From: Methylobacillus methanolivorans
Lineage (GTDB): Bacteria; Pseudomonadota; Gammaproteobacteria; Burkholderiales; Methylophilaceae
Reading direction: 5' to 3'
Assembly (NCBI RefSeq): GCF_020531845.1
Contig: NZ_JAJAVF010000005.1
Span: forward strand, 5,524-69,523
Length of the DNA: 64,000 nucleotides
Shown here one piece after another: positions 17,218-25,778 of the stretch. The notes under the pieces were generated by a model. It was given only the letters and a program-made list of their open reading frames with translations. It ran no database searches and was not told the origin of the DNA. Numbering within the stretch: position 1 is the first letter of the stretch; every line of letters starts with the position of its first letter. Position numbers and translations under genes: made by a program.

Positions 17218-17687
17218 CCGAATGGTCCACTACGGATCAACGAAACCTGGTGGTTTTTGCACCGGATGTTCTCAAGGTTTTTAAGCATTATCGTCAGCGG
17301 TTTTTTTGGCAACCGGAGGGTGGGGGCATTCTCTTAGGGCGCCGGAGAGGCAAGCATTTGGAGGTCATGCTTGCAACCGAACCAAGTCATAAAGACAGGC
17401 GCTCAGCATTTTCCTTTGTGCGTGAAGCTGACGGGCATGCGGACATTGCTGAACAAGCTTGGCGCCAAGGCGAAAAGCTGATCGACTACCTTGGGGAGTG
17501 GCACACTCACCCGCAGAGGGTACCGACTCCGTCAATCATCGACCGGCACGAATGGGGGAAACTGACACTACAACGGTCTAAGTTGACGCCCATTCTAGTC
17601 GTCGTGGTCGGTACGAAAGCAATACATGCTGAGCTCATTGATGGCGTTCAAGATAAGATGCTGTCGCCAATCGGATTGTCGGAATAG
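17205..17687 (+). CDS. cap3: CBASS Cap3, JAB/JAMM isopeptidase
   Basis: A metalloprotease of about 160 aa that removes the cyclase from its targets and so restrains CBASS. The JAMM zinc signature is intact: GGGILLG near the N-terminus, then EWHTHPQRVPTPSIIDRHEW, giving HxH...S..D. A GTG at 17196 could also serve as start; ATG 17205 was preferred on codon grounds. Both overlap the end of cap2. It completes a four-gene type II CBASS operon. Confidence 0.92.
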   Translation: MPFVTEWSTTDQRNLVVFAPDVLKVFKHYRQRFFWQPEGGGILLGRRRGKHLEVMLATEPSHKDRRSAFSFVREADGHADIAEQAWRQGEKLIDYLGEWHTHPQRVPTPSIIDRHEWGKLTLQRSKLTPILVVVVGTKAIHAELIDGVQDKMLSPIGLSE

Positions 17688-17947
17688 GCCCTCCTACTCA
17701 ACCGATAACTTATCGGGCTGAACTATGGTTTGTAGGGGTGCTGCTCTCGTACATCAGGACAACGAATCCGGCACCCAGGCGGCCAGCGGCCGCAGCAGCG
17801 TCCTGGAGTTGAATCTGCGCCCCATAGGGGACTGGTCGATGTAACGCCTGCAACTATCCCATCTTTGGGCTCAGTTAATCCTTCGCTTCATAGAGCACCT
17901 CCGATTCAAGTTGAAGCATCGATATATACCTCGTAACAGCTGAAAAT
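17688..17947. other. Non-coding spacer with a 15-bp palindrome
   Basis: No gene was seen here. At 17702-17716 there is CCGATAA-C-TTATCGG, a perfect 7-bp-arm palindrome with a one-base centre and no T-run, so it is not a terminator. It lies 15 bp after the CBASS operon and could be an operator or a recombination scar. Confidence 0.45.
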
Positions 17948-17977
17948 AAAGAAGCCGCTCATGACAGCGGCTTCTTT
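17948..17977 (-). terminator. Rho-independent terminator between cap3 and the TraN-like gene
   Basis: AAAGAAGCCGCT-catgac-AGCGGCTTCTTT is a perfect 12-bp stem. On the minus strand it follows the TraN-like stop by about 20 bp and runs into TTTATTTTC. It can act in both directions. Confidence 0.85.
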
Positions 17978-17997
17978 AAGCGAAGGGGTTGGCTAGA

Positions 17998-19926
17998 TCA
18001 CCTTGCAGCCTCATACGCTCCACACTCGTTGATTATCTCGTAGCCACACTTAGCTTTCCAGGCAGAGATCTCGAAAAACAACCAGCCTTCGCCATGGCCG
18101 ACAACCCCTGTGTCAACGCGGATAATATTACGCCCCTCCCTCAGATAGGGCTTCAAGTCAATGTTTACGCCATAGCTCCAATTGGTGGCGCGCTCCCACT
18201 CCGATCGGAAAGCTTGTCCATACTCCGTACAATATCCCTCATTGTCGGACGCGATACAAGTCTGATAATACTTCCCCCATCTATCGTGCGTTGGACTGTA
18301 GCTGCCGCCGTTGTAATCGCTCCAGATCCACGTGCCGTTAATCGACAATGCGAGCAAGTCGTCAAAACTCACATGATAGACTCTGAATGTTTTGACGTTT
18401 GTTACATCGCGAATGTCAATCGCAAAATTTCGGCTGTAGTAGCCCGTGCGCCAGTAATCGTCACCTACTGTCCCAAAACGATATTGATAGGTAACCGGAT
18501 CAACTTGACCGACCAATACGATAGATGAGTCAGCTGCTTGCGCTGTCAGGTCAAGACCACCCGATGAAATAACCGATTCTTGAGTGCAGTTAGCGGGCCG
18601 AGCGTAGGTGGTGCAGGCGTACTCGGCGGTCACACGCTCTTCGTGGCAAATCTCGGTGGTGCGGGTGCGCGTGTAGGACACCTTCTCCATGGTGTAGTCC
18701 TGCTTGGTCGAGCAGCTGCGCATGGCCAGCGGCACGTCGGCACTGCAGGATTCTTTCCAGGTGTTGGTGTTGACCACTTGCTTGAGGCACTGCGGCACGC
18801 TGCTGCAATCCTGGCCTTCCGTGGCCACTTGGGCCGTCAGGGCGATCGGCCGGATGCCCGACTCGTTCGTGTAGCCCTGGTCGCACACGCTGATGATGCC
18901 GTCGCTTGCGATGCCGTTCTGTATCTGCTGCAGGCACTCGCTGCCGTTGGCGGCATACTGAGCCTGGTATTGCGGGATCAGCGCGTTGCCCTGCAGCTTC
19001 TCGATGGTCTCCCAGCTCGAGGAGTGGCCCTTGGGATTGGGCACGGCAGCGCTGCCGCCGGCGAGCATGTCCTTGGTGATCTGCACCTTGTAACGGTAGG
19101 CCACGCGCAGGCCGATCGCCGAGGCGCCGGTTTCGTTGTCCTTGAAGGACTGCACGATCTTCAGCGCCGTCATGTTGTCGGAGTCGGCCGAGAAGCTCGG
19201 CGCCGCACCCCCGGTGAGCGCTGGATAGAACACCATCGCCAGGCCGTTGTTAGACTTTTCAGCCTCGGTAGCGTTGGACGGAAGCGAGGCCTTCCAGGTG
19301 ATCGTCGCCGGCGAGCTCCAGCCGTTGAGGCTGTTCACGGGCTCGGTGTCGCAGGCCGGCTTCATGCACACCTGGCCGAAGGGTGCCTTGAAGTTGGGCG
19401 CCGAGGGGTCAGAGGAGCACGGCACGGCATTGTCGGGGTTCGCGACCGGATTGCCGCGGGCCGTGGCCGTGCACACCTGCACCTTGGCCTGCGCGTTGCC
19501 ATTGGCCGCCACGGAGCATTCCAGCATCTTGATCGACACGCCGGCCACGAGCTTGACCTCCTTGTCGCCGCAGGCCAGGGCCGCGGTGCCCATCTGCGAG
19601 GAGATCGAGTTGGAGGAGTCGTCATCGCCGGCGAACGAGTAGGAGTCCACCCCGGTCAGCGCCTTGGTCGACATCTGCATGGAAGCGTAGTCCATGCCAT
19701 CGTCGTCACCAAAGAGGCTGCGGCAGTTCTTGCCCTCGGCGTCGCACTCCTGGGCGCCTTTGCTCATGAACGTGGTGATCGCCCCGACCGCCTGGGCCTT
19801 GGCGATATTCTGGTTTTGCACCAGCGTGGGGTCTTTGATTACTCCATTGACCGTGGGTGGCCCTTCTTGTGCGCTAACCACGCTAGCCACAACGATGGCG
19901 GAACTGAGGATTAATTTTTTAAACAT
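17998..19926 (-). CDS. TraN-like mating-pair stabilisation protein with a replaced C-terminal domain
   Basis: A 642-aa exported protein: signal peptide (MFKKLILSSAIVVASVVSA) then a Cys-rich body typical of conjugative TraN (CDAEGKNC, CMKPACDTEP, CSSVPQC, CTTYARPANC). From about residue 445 the sequence changes: GQVDPVTYQYRFG ... LALSINGTWIWSD ... LKPYLREGRNIIRVD ... WLFFEISAWKAKCG looks like a beta-sandwich, lectin-like domain. Base composition also drops at this point (near 18580), from very G+C-rich to moderate, which suggests a fusion of two sources. No other transfer genes are in the window, so it is not part of a conjugation system here. It may be an adhesin or a receptor-blocking protein (inference). 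Confidence 0.75.
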   Translation of the reverse strand: MFKKLILSSAIVVASVVSAQEGPPTVNGVIKDPTLVQNQNIAKAQAVGAITTFMSKGAQECDAEGKNCRSLFGDDDGMDYASMQMSTKALTGVDSYSFAGDDDSSNSISSQMGTAALACGDKEVKLVAGVSIKMLECSVAANGNAQAKVQVCTATARGNPVANPDNAVPCSSDPSAPNFKAPFGQVCMKPACDTEPVNSLNGWSSPATITWKASLPSNATEAEKSNNGLAMVFYPALTGGAAPSFSADSDNMTALKIVQSFKDNETGASAIGLRVAYRYKVQITKDMLAGGSAAVPNPKGHSSSWETIEKLQGNALIPQYQAQYAANGSECLQQIQNGIASDGIISVCDQGYTNESGIRPIALTAQVATEGQDCSSVPQCLKQVVNTNTWKESCSADVPLAMRSCSTKQDYTMEKVSYTRTRTTEICHEERVTAEYACTTYARPANCTQESVISSGGLDLTAQAADSSIVLVGQVDPVTYQYRFGTVGDDYWRTGYYSRNFAIDIRDVTNVKTFRVYHVSFDDLLALSINGTWIWSDYNGGSYSPTHDRWGKYYQTCIASDNEGYCTEYGQAFRSEWERATNWSYGVNIDLKPYLREGRNIIRVDTGVVGHGEGWLFFEISAWKAKCGYEIINECGAYEAAR

Positions 19927-20275
19927 AGACTACTTTGCTGGTACGTTGATCACCTTTTGGCGTGCGCATGCAACTTTTCGCATTTGCAGGCCAACCCTAA
20001 CCGAATCGAATAAACCGATGCTTTCAGTCAACTATTTATCCGGCAATGCAGCGAGACGAAGTGAAATACAGCCAAGCGCTTCCGTTGCCATCCTGTATAG
20101 GCTGACCAAGCATCCGATGATTTGGGTTGATACGTCAGGTCCTATCCGGCAATGCTCTCCAAGACAAAGATAGGTGCGCTTATTGCATTGATATCTGAAG
20201 ATGAGGCATATGGGGCATAGCTTGGACGCTAGGTTGATGAGGCCGCAGATGAAGCCAAGTGAGCAATGGCTCTGA

Positions 20276-20593
20276 CACGCCACTTCAACGCCACGGTACG
20301 GGCGCGCAGACGTTAAGTTTCTGAATCCCGAGCTGTCGGTCAGAGCGAAAGAAAAAATTCCTGCCGCTTTCACCCCGGCTCATGCCCAGCAGATCCGAAG
20401 CCTCATTGAACAGCTCCCACCAGCGATCTCATCGGTCGTGGTGCATTGCGAGGGAGGCATTTCCAGATCCTGCGCAGTGGTGCCGGGGCTGCACAAGCTG
20501 TATGGCTTTCAGGTTGACATGTCGGAGCTGGAGCAAGCCAATCCATCGATTGTGCGGTTGCTGATGTGGCAGCCAACTGCGAAGAAGAGATGA
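20276..20593 (+). pseudogene. Fragment of a cysteine-dependent (tyrosine/dual-specificity type) phosphatase
   Basis: The 780-bp gap between the TraN-like gene and the first RCC1 gene holds an open frame ending at TGA 20591. It encodes FTPAHAQQIRSLIEQL ... VVVHCEGGISRSCAVVPGL ... LYGFQVDMSEL. HCEGGISR is the HCx5R active-site loop of protein tyrosine phosphatases. The N-terminal half of such a protein and a plausible start codon are missing, because the frame is blocked by TGA at 20273. I read it as a 5'-truncated remnant. The remaining bases of the gap (19927-20275) show no gene. Confidence 0.6.
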
Positions 20594-20637
20594 GGTCTGT
20601 GAGAGAGTTTGAAAAACAGGCTGTTTTCCAGAACGGC

Positions 20638-20670
20638 AAAAAGCCCGAAGCGGCTCTTGCGACTTCGGGC
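20638..20670 (-). terminator. Rho-independent terminator of the first RCC1 gene
   Basis: On the minus strand GCCCGAAG-(loop of about 12)-CTTCGGGC is followed by TTTTT. It lies about 35 bp after the RCC1 stop at 20706. Confidence 0.85.
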
Positions 20671-20705
20671 CTGGGTGCGTAGGCTTAGCGCAAGCCCTTT
20701 ATAAA

Positions 20706-22226
20706 TTAAGGGACTACATCCACCGGTGCGGGCTGGTTTGTCAACGCCGTGTCATCACCGAGCTGTCCGTAGTTGTCACCCCCCCAGCACTTGAGTCCAC
20801 CTGCCGTGGTCACCGCACAGGTGTGGTAGCCCCCCGCTGCCACGCTAGCCACTCCTGAAGTCATTCCGAGCACGTCCACCGGCGTGGGCTGTTTCGTCAA
20901 AGCCGCGTCATTACCCAACTGACCGTAGCTGTCACCCCCCCAGCACTTGAGCCCGCCCGCCTTGGTCACCGCACAAGTGTGGAGTACCCCCGCTGCCACG
21001 CTCGCCACGCCCGATGTCATGCCGAGCACGTCCACTGGCGTGGGCTGTTTCGTCAAAGCCGCGTCATTACCCAATTGACCGAAGCTGTTATTGCCCCAGC
21101 ATTTGAGGCCGCCTGTGCTGGTCACCGCGCAGGTATGGGAGTTACCAGCAGCCACGCTCGCCACACCCGATGTCATGCCGAGCACGTCCACCGGAGTTGG
21201 CTGGCTTGTAAAAGCAGCATCATTGCCCAGCTGGCCGTTGATGTTATACCCCCAGCATTTGAGCCCGCCTGAGCTGGTCACCGCGCAGGTGTGATTGCCC
21301 TTTGCTGTCACGCTAGCCACACCCGATGTCATGCCGAGCACGTCCACCGGAGTTGGCTGGCTTGTAAAAGCAGCGTCATTGCCCAGCTGGCCGTTGATGT
21401 TATACCCCCAGCATTTGAGCCCGCCTGAGCTGGCCACCGCGCAGGTGTGGTTGTCCCCTGCTGTCACGCTCGCCACACCCGATGTCATGCCGAGCACGTC
21501 CACCGGAGTTGGCTGGCTTGTAAAAGCAGCGTCATTGCCCAGCTGGCCGTTGTTATCCAGCCCCCAGCACTTGAGCCCGCCCGCCATGGTCACCGCACAT
21601 GTATGCGCGATCCCGGCTGCGACACTCACAACACCCGAGGTGAGCCCCAGCACGTCCATCGGTGTGGGCTGGTTCGTCAAAGCAGCGTCATTGCCCAGCT
21701 GACCGTAGCCATCAAATCCCCAACACTTGAGCCCCCCCGCCGTGGTCACCGCGCAGGTGTGGTAGCCTCCTGCTGCAATTTTGCTCACCTGAAGCACCTG
21801 GCCGCCCACCTCGATGGTGTACACAGCCTGACCATTCTGACCCTTGTAAGAGGCCAGCACCGTGAAGCTGGCTGGCGAAGGCATTTTGGCCGTCGGTGTG
21901 CCGGCCACGGCGCCGGTGGTGGCGTCCAATGACAGGCCCGCTGGCAAGGCGCCTTCCACCAAGCTCCAGCGCGCGGCCGCAGAGTCAAAAGCTGCATCAC
22001 CCGTGACGCTCAAGTACGGACGCAGGGATTCGCTGTAGGACTTGTTGACGGTTGCCTTCGGCAGCGCAGCGCCAGCCAAGGACACAGTGATGGCTTCCAC
22101 TGGCGCTTTGGCAGCAGTAGGAACCGGCACCACTAGGTAGAACGAGGATGCAGCGAAAGCGGGCGCTGCAATGGCAGCTAGAAGCGCGGCTGCGCTAGCA
22201 ACGGAGAGAACTGTTTTCTTGAGCAT
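20706..22226 (-). CDS. Exported RCC1-repeat (seven-blade propeller) protein A
   Basis: A 506-aa protein. The signal peptide (MLKKTVLSVASAAALLAAIA ... AFA) is followed by an SFYLVVP segment and one putative Ig-like module (LPAGLSLDATTGAVAGTPT). Seven RCC1-type repeats of about 52 aa follow, each with HTCAV, GGLKCWG and GQLGND, enough for a complete seven-bladed beta-propeller. Neighbouring repeats are almost identical at the DNA level (156-bp period, for example 21237 and 21393), a sign of recent duplication or conversion. The start at 22226 is preceded by AAAGG at good spacing; an ATG at 22232 lies inside that site. Two paralogues lie at 29922 and 32013. Function is unknown; RCC1-fold secreted proteins often bind other proteins. 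Confidence 0.88.
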   Translation of the reverse strand: MLKKTVLSVASAAALLAAIAAPAFAASSFYLVVPVPTAAKAPVEAITVSLAGAALPKATVNKSYSESLRPYLSVTGDAAFDSAAARWSLVEGALPAGLSLDATTGAVAGTPTAKMPSPASFTVLASYKGQNGQAVYTIEVGGQVLQVSKIAAGGYHTCAVTTAGGLKCWGFDGYGQLGNDAALTNQPTPMDVLGLTSGVVSVAAGIAHTCAVTMAGGLKCWGLDNNGQLGNDAAFTSQPTPVDVLGMTSGVASVTAGDNHTCAVASSGGLKCWGYNINGQLGNDAAFTSQPTPVDVLGMTSGVASVTAKGNHTCAVTSSGGLKCWGYNINGQLGNDAAFTSQPTPVDVLGMTSGVASVAAGNSHTCAVTSTGGLKCWGNNSFGQLGNDAALTKQPTPVDVLGMTSGVASVAAGVLHTCAVTKAGGLKCWGGDSYGQLGNDAALTKQPTPVDVLGMTSGVASVAAGGYHTCAVTTAGGLKCWGGDNYGQLGDDTALTNQPAPVDVVP

Positions 22227-22259
22227 GAGCATACCTTTTAACAGGGGTGTCCAAGGTAT
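22224..22259 (-). promoter_or_regulatory. Conserved leader hairpin masking the RBS of RCC1 gene A
   Basis: On the minus strand ATACCTT (22253-22259) can pair with AAGGTAT (22231-22237) across a 15-nt loop containing CACCCCTGTT. The 3' arm covers the AAGG Shine-Dalgarno and the first ATG. The same element precedes the other two RCC1 genes. Confidence 0.65.
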
Positions 22260-22314
22260 AGCTCCGGCGACTAGCGATGAGCCGCCTTCAAGAGCGCGAC
22301 GGCATACCGTCTGG

Positions 22315-22563
22315 CTACTTCTTCTCGAGAACAGCAGAGTCGATTTTTGTATCGATATCCACAGCCTTGATCCCGATCGCCTTCATGCATTGCAAAAAGA
22401 ACACAAAGGAGAATTTCCCTCGTGCGATTTTGTTGGAGAGGTTGGCTTCACTTTCTTCAATGCCGAGCGCAGCCAGCCGGACAGCAAGAGTCTTGTATCC
22501 GACGCCGGCGCGAGCAAGCTCCGCTCTGAGTATACGGCGAGCCTCAACTTCCCAAGTAAGCAT
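22315..22563 (-). CDS. Small HTH-like protein, DUF6471 family
   Basis: 82 aa, with the family pattern W.VEARRILRAELARAGVGY, LAVRLAALGIEESEANLSNK and IARGKFSFVFFLQCMKAIGI, which I recognise as DUF6471. This resembles a compact helix-turn-helix of the XRE kind. It is transcribed toward the first RCC1 gene, 88 bp away, and diverges from tnsA, so it could regulate either (inference). The length is full for the family. Confidence 0.8.
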   Translation of the reverse strand: MLTWEVEARRILRAELARAGVGYKTLAVRLAALGIEESEANLSNKIARGKFSFVFFLQCMKAIGIKAVDIDTKIDSAVLEKK

Positions 22564-22813
22564 TGATGTAGGTGACTAGAAGGAACCCGAGTCATTCTAC
22601 AGCTCACGCCTATAGTGAGAAAGAAGCCCTATAGTTGCCAACAATCCATAAATGATGTATTTTCATCACAAATGATGATTAAACTTTGGTAGGGATTATT
22701 TTTCGATATACGTGATTATTACTTTACTTCTAGCAGTTAATACCGCTTAGCCGGCTCACAGATTTTCTTATACACGCTGGCTCGCATTGAGCGTACGGAA
22801 TGAGGAGGTCAGT
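22564..22813. promoter_or_regulatory. Divergent promoter region of the DUF6471 gene and tnsA
   Basis: This A+T-rich 250-bp gap has AAATGATG at 22651 and again at 22671, exactly 20 bp apart. The first copy can also pair with CATCA at 22665. Such spacing on one DNA face suggests a regulator site, but no protein is known to bind it. No clear -35/-10 pair was identified. Confidence 0.35.
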
Positions 22814-23671
22814 ATGTCTCGGATTAAGTGGACCGAGAAGAAAATCGCAGAACGCCAAAAAGCGGGATATGGGGAAGGCTCGGGCTCAGCTTACAACCCG
22901 TGGCTTGAAGTGTTCGATCTCAGTAGCACTGGTCGCTCTCGTCGCGTCTGGAGCTCCAAGACCGGTCGCGCTCACCATCTCTTCTCCGACGTAGAGCACG
23001 ACATCTTCATCGCGGCCGAGTGGTCGCGTTCCGTAATTGATATCCGCGAGCAGTATCCGCTCGATCGGGAGATCACCCAAACGGTCGCCCACGATCTCAA
23101 GATCCGCCACCCGCACTACCCAGGCACCCAGGTTCCGACAGTGATGACTGTTGATTTCCTATTGACGGTTCGCACCGCTGACGGGGAAGACTACATTGCG
23201 CTGAATGCCAAGCGAGACGAAGAGGCGGAGGACGAGATATCCCTGGAGAAGCTGGAAATTCAGCGCAGCTACTTCCAAGCACTTGGGATACCTCACCACC
23301 TCATCTATCACTCGCGCATACCCAAACAGAAGATCGCCAACATCTACTGGATCAGGGACGCGCAACTCAAAACTGGCGAGACCGAGCCACACGCTGGATT
23401 CTATGACCAGCTAAAAAGTCGCATGGCGGGCGAACTGGCTTCATATGACGCTTCGGAGGCCACCTCACTGGCGGCGTACTGCGCCTCCTTTGATGCGCGA
23501 TACGGCGTCGAGCCAGGCACAGGCCTTCGCATCGCACGCATGCTCATGCAAGAGCGCGCTCTTCTCGCCAACCTCAACTCTCCAAACTTGGCAAACGATC
23601 CCATTGGATCCTTCCTCATGACATCCAGGGCTGGTCGACTGCGCGCGGTAGGTGGCAAGAATGCTGTTTAG
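22814..23671 (+). CDS. tnsA: TnsA endonuclease of the Tn7-like transposase
   Basis: 285 aa; cuts the 5' ends of the element so that it moves by cut-and-paste. The nuclease residues line up closely with Tn7 TnsA (E63, D114, Q130, K132): E61 in SDVEHD, D114 in TVDFLL, and N131 and K133 in ALNAKR. Note Asn in place of Gln. The C-terminal part (IPKQKIANIYWIRDAQLK) is the TnsC/TnsB-contacting wHTH region. ATG 22814 has GAGGAGG upstream and was chosen over the in-frame TTG at 22787. It overlaps tnsB by about 11 bp. Confidence 0.95.
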   Translation: MSRIKWTEKKIAERQKAGYGEGSGSAYNPWLEVFDLSSTGRSRRVWSSKTGRAHHLFSDVEHDIFIAAEWSRSVIDIREQYPLDREITQTVAHDLKIRHPHYPGTQVPTVMTVDFLLTVRTADGEDYIALNAKRDEEAEDEISLEKLEIQRSYFQALGIPHHLIYHSRIPKQKIANIYWIRDAQLKTGETEPHAGFYDQLKSRMAGELASYDASEATSLAAYCASFDARYGVEPGTGLRIARMLMQERALLANLNSPNLANDPIGSFLMTSRAGRLRAVGGKNAV

Positions 23672-25778
23672 CAATGACCTTTTCATGCTGGACGGGATGC
23701 AAATGCGCCTGCTCCAAGCCGACACCTCCACGAATAAAGCCTGGGTCATAGCGCTGCACTCACATGCCTGGCCTGAGTGCCTTCCGTATTCCGAGATTCG
23801 TGATCTTGAGCGCGTCTCCCCGCCGGCGACGCCTATCCATGGCCACAGCCAAGCGCGCATTCGCAGATGCGAGGCGGCATGGAAACGCCTCAATCCGCTT
23901 CTGTCTGCGCATGGAACGGCGCTATTCGAGCCAAAGACCCGAAAGCACGCCATCGCGGAACATGCGAGGAAGACAGGTTGCGCGCCGACCACGCTTTACA
24001 AAGACCTGCGTCGCTACTGGCAAAGGGGGCAGACCAAGTACGCGCTGCTTCCGGATTACGACAAGTCTGGCCGCACCACGCCTGCTGCTGACGATGCGAG
24101 CGAAGCCTGCGCGATCACAGCTGGGCGAGGACGCAAAGCCAAGAATGGCTATGACACCTACCAGATCACCATGGCGGACAGTTCGTTCTTCCGCAAAGTG
24201 ATTGAAAAGGAATACCTGCCAAACGCACAGATATCCGTCCCTGCGGCTTATCGATCATTGGTCGAGCAGTTCTACCGCTACCCTGACGGCAACGGCGAGC
24301 TTCACGTCAATCCTTTGGGTGCTCGACCGAGTCTGCGCCAGTTTCGCCATTTTCTCCTCAAGGCCTACGACATTGAGACACGGCTGCGCGGCCGCCAGGG
24401 GAACTCAGACTTCGAGCGGGAGCATCGAAAGCGGCTCGGAACCATCATGGCGGATTGCCAAGGTGTCGGACACTATTATGAGATCGACGCCACCATCGCG
24501 GACATCTACCTCGTGTCAAGCGAAGACGTCACCAAGATTATCGGCAAGCCGACGCTCTACCTCATCATTGACCGCAAATCTCGTCTCATCGTCGGGTTTT
24601 ACTTTGGCCTGGAGAATGCCAGTTGGAACGGAGCGATGCAGGCCATCCTGAGCATCGCCGAGGACAAACGCGCTCTCTGTGAACGGTACGGCGTACCTTA
24701 CGCGCCCGAAGACTGGCCGGCACACCAAGTATTCCCGTCTGAGTTTCTCGCTGACCGCGGAGACATGATCTCGCACGCCAGCAGCAATGTCGCTGAAGGG
24801 CTGCATGTCACCGTCACCAACCTGCCCAGCAAGCGGCCGGACTGGAAGCCACTGGTTGAATGCGGCTTCCGACTGCTTCACAACAGTATCCAGCCCATCG
24901 CTCCCGCGTATGACCCGCCATCCAACGCCACTCGGCGCCGGGGAAAGCACTACGAAAAAGACGCCTGCCTCACGCTGAGAGATTTTGGCCATCTGATCCT
25001 TAACACGATCATTGCGTACAACCAAAGGGAGATGCTTGGCTACGATATGGACACCAAGGAGCTTCTGGACAACGTCCGTCCAAGCCCTATTGAACTATGG
25101 AACCACGGCATCCAGTCCCGTGCGGGCCTGCTGACGCGCTACGAGGAATCCGTGGTCCGGTTTGCACTGCTGCGCAAGAAAAAGGCGATCGTCACCGACA
25201 AGGGAATCGAGTTTGAAGGCTGCTTCTACAGCTTCCCTGAGGCCATCGCACAAAAGTGGTTCGAGACCGCCCGCAAACGTCGATTCTCGGTGACGGTCTC
25301 CTACGACACTCGCCTTGCCGACTCAATCTATGTGCATTCCTTGGATGGCAAGCGCGAGCCCTACGTGGCGACGCTGACGGAGCGAAGCGCCAAGTACAAG
25401 GGAATGAGCTTTGATGAAATTGCGTACTACGAATGCCTGCGTGCAGTGCTTCGCATCGATGCCGAGCACTCTCGCCTGCAAAACAGCATTGATCTTTCCA
25501 CCACAACCCGTCCGGTGATGAATGCCGCTCGAGAACGCCTGAAATCAGCGCCCAAAGTGTCGCGTTCAGCCCGCCGTGCCGACATCAAGGAGGTGCGCGA
25601 GGAGGAACGCAAGCTCGAACGCAAGACCTTGGCCAAGATTGAAGGGGGAAAGCGCAGCGAGGCGCCCGCTCTGCACCCAGAGCCGCAGAACTCCAGCCCG
25701 ACAACGCCAACTCCAACGGCAGCTTCCGGCTCCCTTGCAGAGCGCATTGAAGCAGCACGCGCCCGGATGCGCTCATGA
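23661..25778 (+). CDS. tnsB: TnsB DDE transposase
   Basis: 705 aa; binds the end repeats and performs 3' cleavage and strand transfer. The retroviral-integrase-fold core shows DDE residues in EIDATI (about D276), LADRGDM (about D365) and LVECGF (about E399), with 34-35 residues between the second Asp and the Glu. N-terminal HTH domains precede the core. The Lys/Arg-rich C-terminal tail is where TnsB contacts TnsC. ATG 23661 has GGTGG six bases upstream; GTG 23652 is an alternative. The stop overlaps the tnsC start by 4 bp. Confidence 0.96.
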   Translation: MLFSNDLFMLDGMQMRLLQADTSTNKAWVIALHSHAWPECLPYSEIRDLERVSPPATPIHGHSQARIRRCEAAWKRLNPLLSAHGTALFEPKTRKHAIAEHARKTGCAPTTLYKDLRRYWQRGQTKYALLPDYDKSGRTTPAADDASEACAITAGRGRKAKNGYDTYQITMADSSFFRKVIEKEYLPNAQISVPAAYRSLVEQFYRYPDGNGELHVNPLGARPSLRQFRHFLLKAYDIETRLRGRQGNSDFEREHRKRLGTIMADCQGVGHYYEIDATIADIYLVSSEDVTKIIGKPTLYLIIDRKSRLIVGFYFGLENASWNGAMQAILSIAEDKRALCERYGVPYAPEDWPAHQVFPSEFLADRGDMISHASSNVAEGLHVTVTNLPSKRPDWKPLVECGFRLLHNSIQPIAPAYDPPSNATRRRGKHYEKDACLTLRDFGHLILNTIIAYNQREMLGYDMDTKELLDNVRPSPIELWNHGIQSRAGLLTRYEESVVRFALLRKKKAIVTDKGIEFEGCFYSFPEAIAQKWFETARKRRFSVTVSYDTRLADSIYVHSLDGKREPYVATLTERSAKYKGMSFDEIAYYECLRAVLRIDAEHSRLQNSIDLSTTTRPVMNAARERLKSAPKVSRSARRADIKEVREEERKLERKTLAKIEGGKRSEAPALHPEPQNSSPTTPTPTAASGSLAERIEAARARMRS

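Noticed and set aside
18580..19914. A long plus-strand open frame (444 codons) opposite the TraN-like gene
   Set aside because: It is Gly/His/Arg/Leu-rich and lacks any domain; it is kept open by the G+C-rich codons of the real gene on the other strand, which has a signal peptide and TraN cysteines.
20032..20373. A 113-codon minus-strand frame upstream of the TraN-like gene
   Set aside because: No family resemblance or ribosome-binding site, and it overlaps the phosphatase remnant on the other strand.
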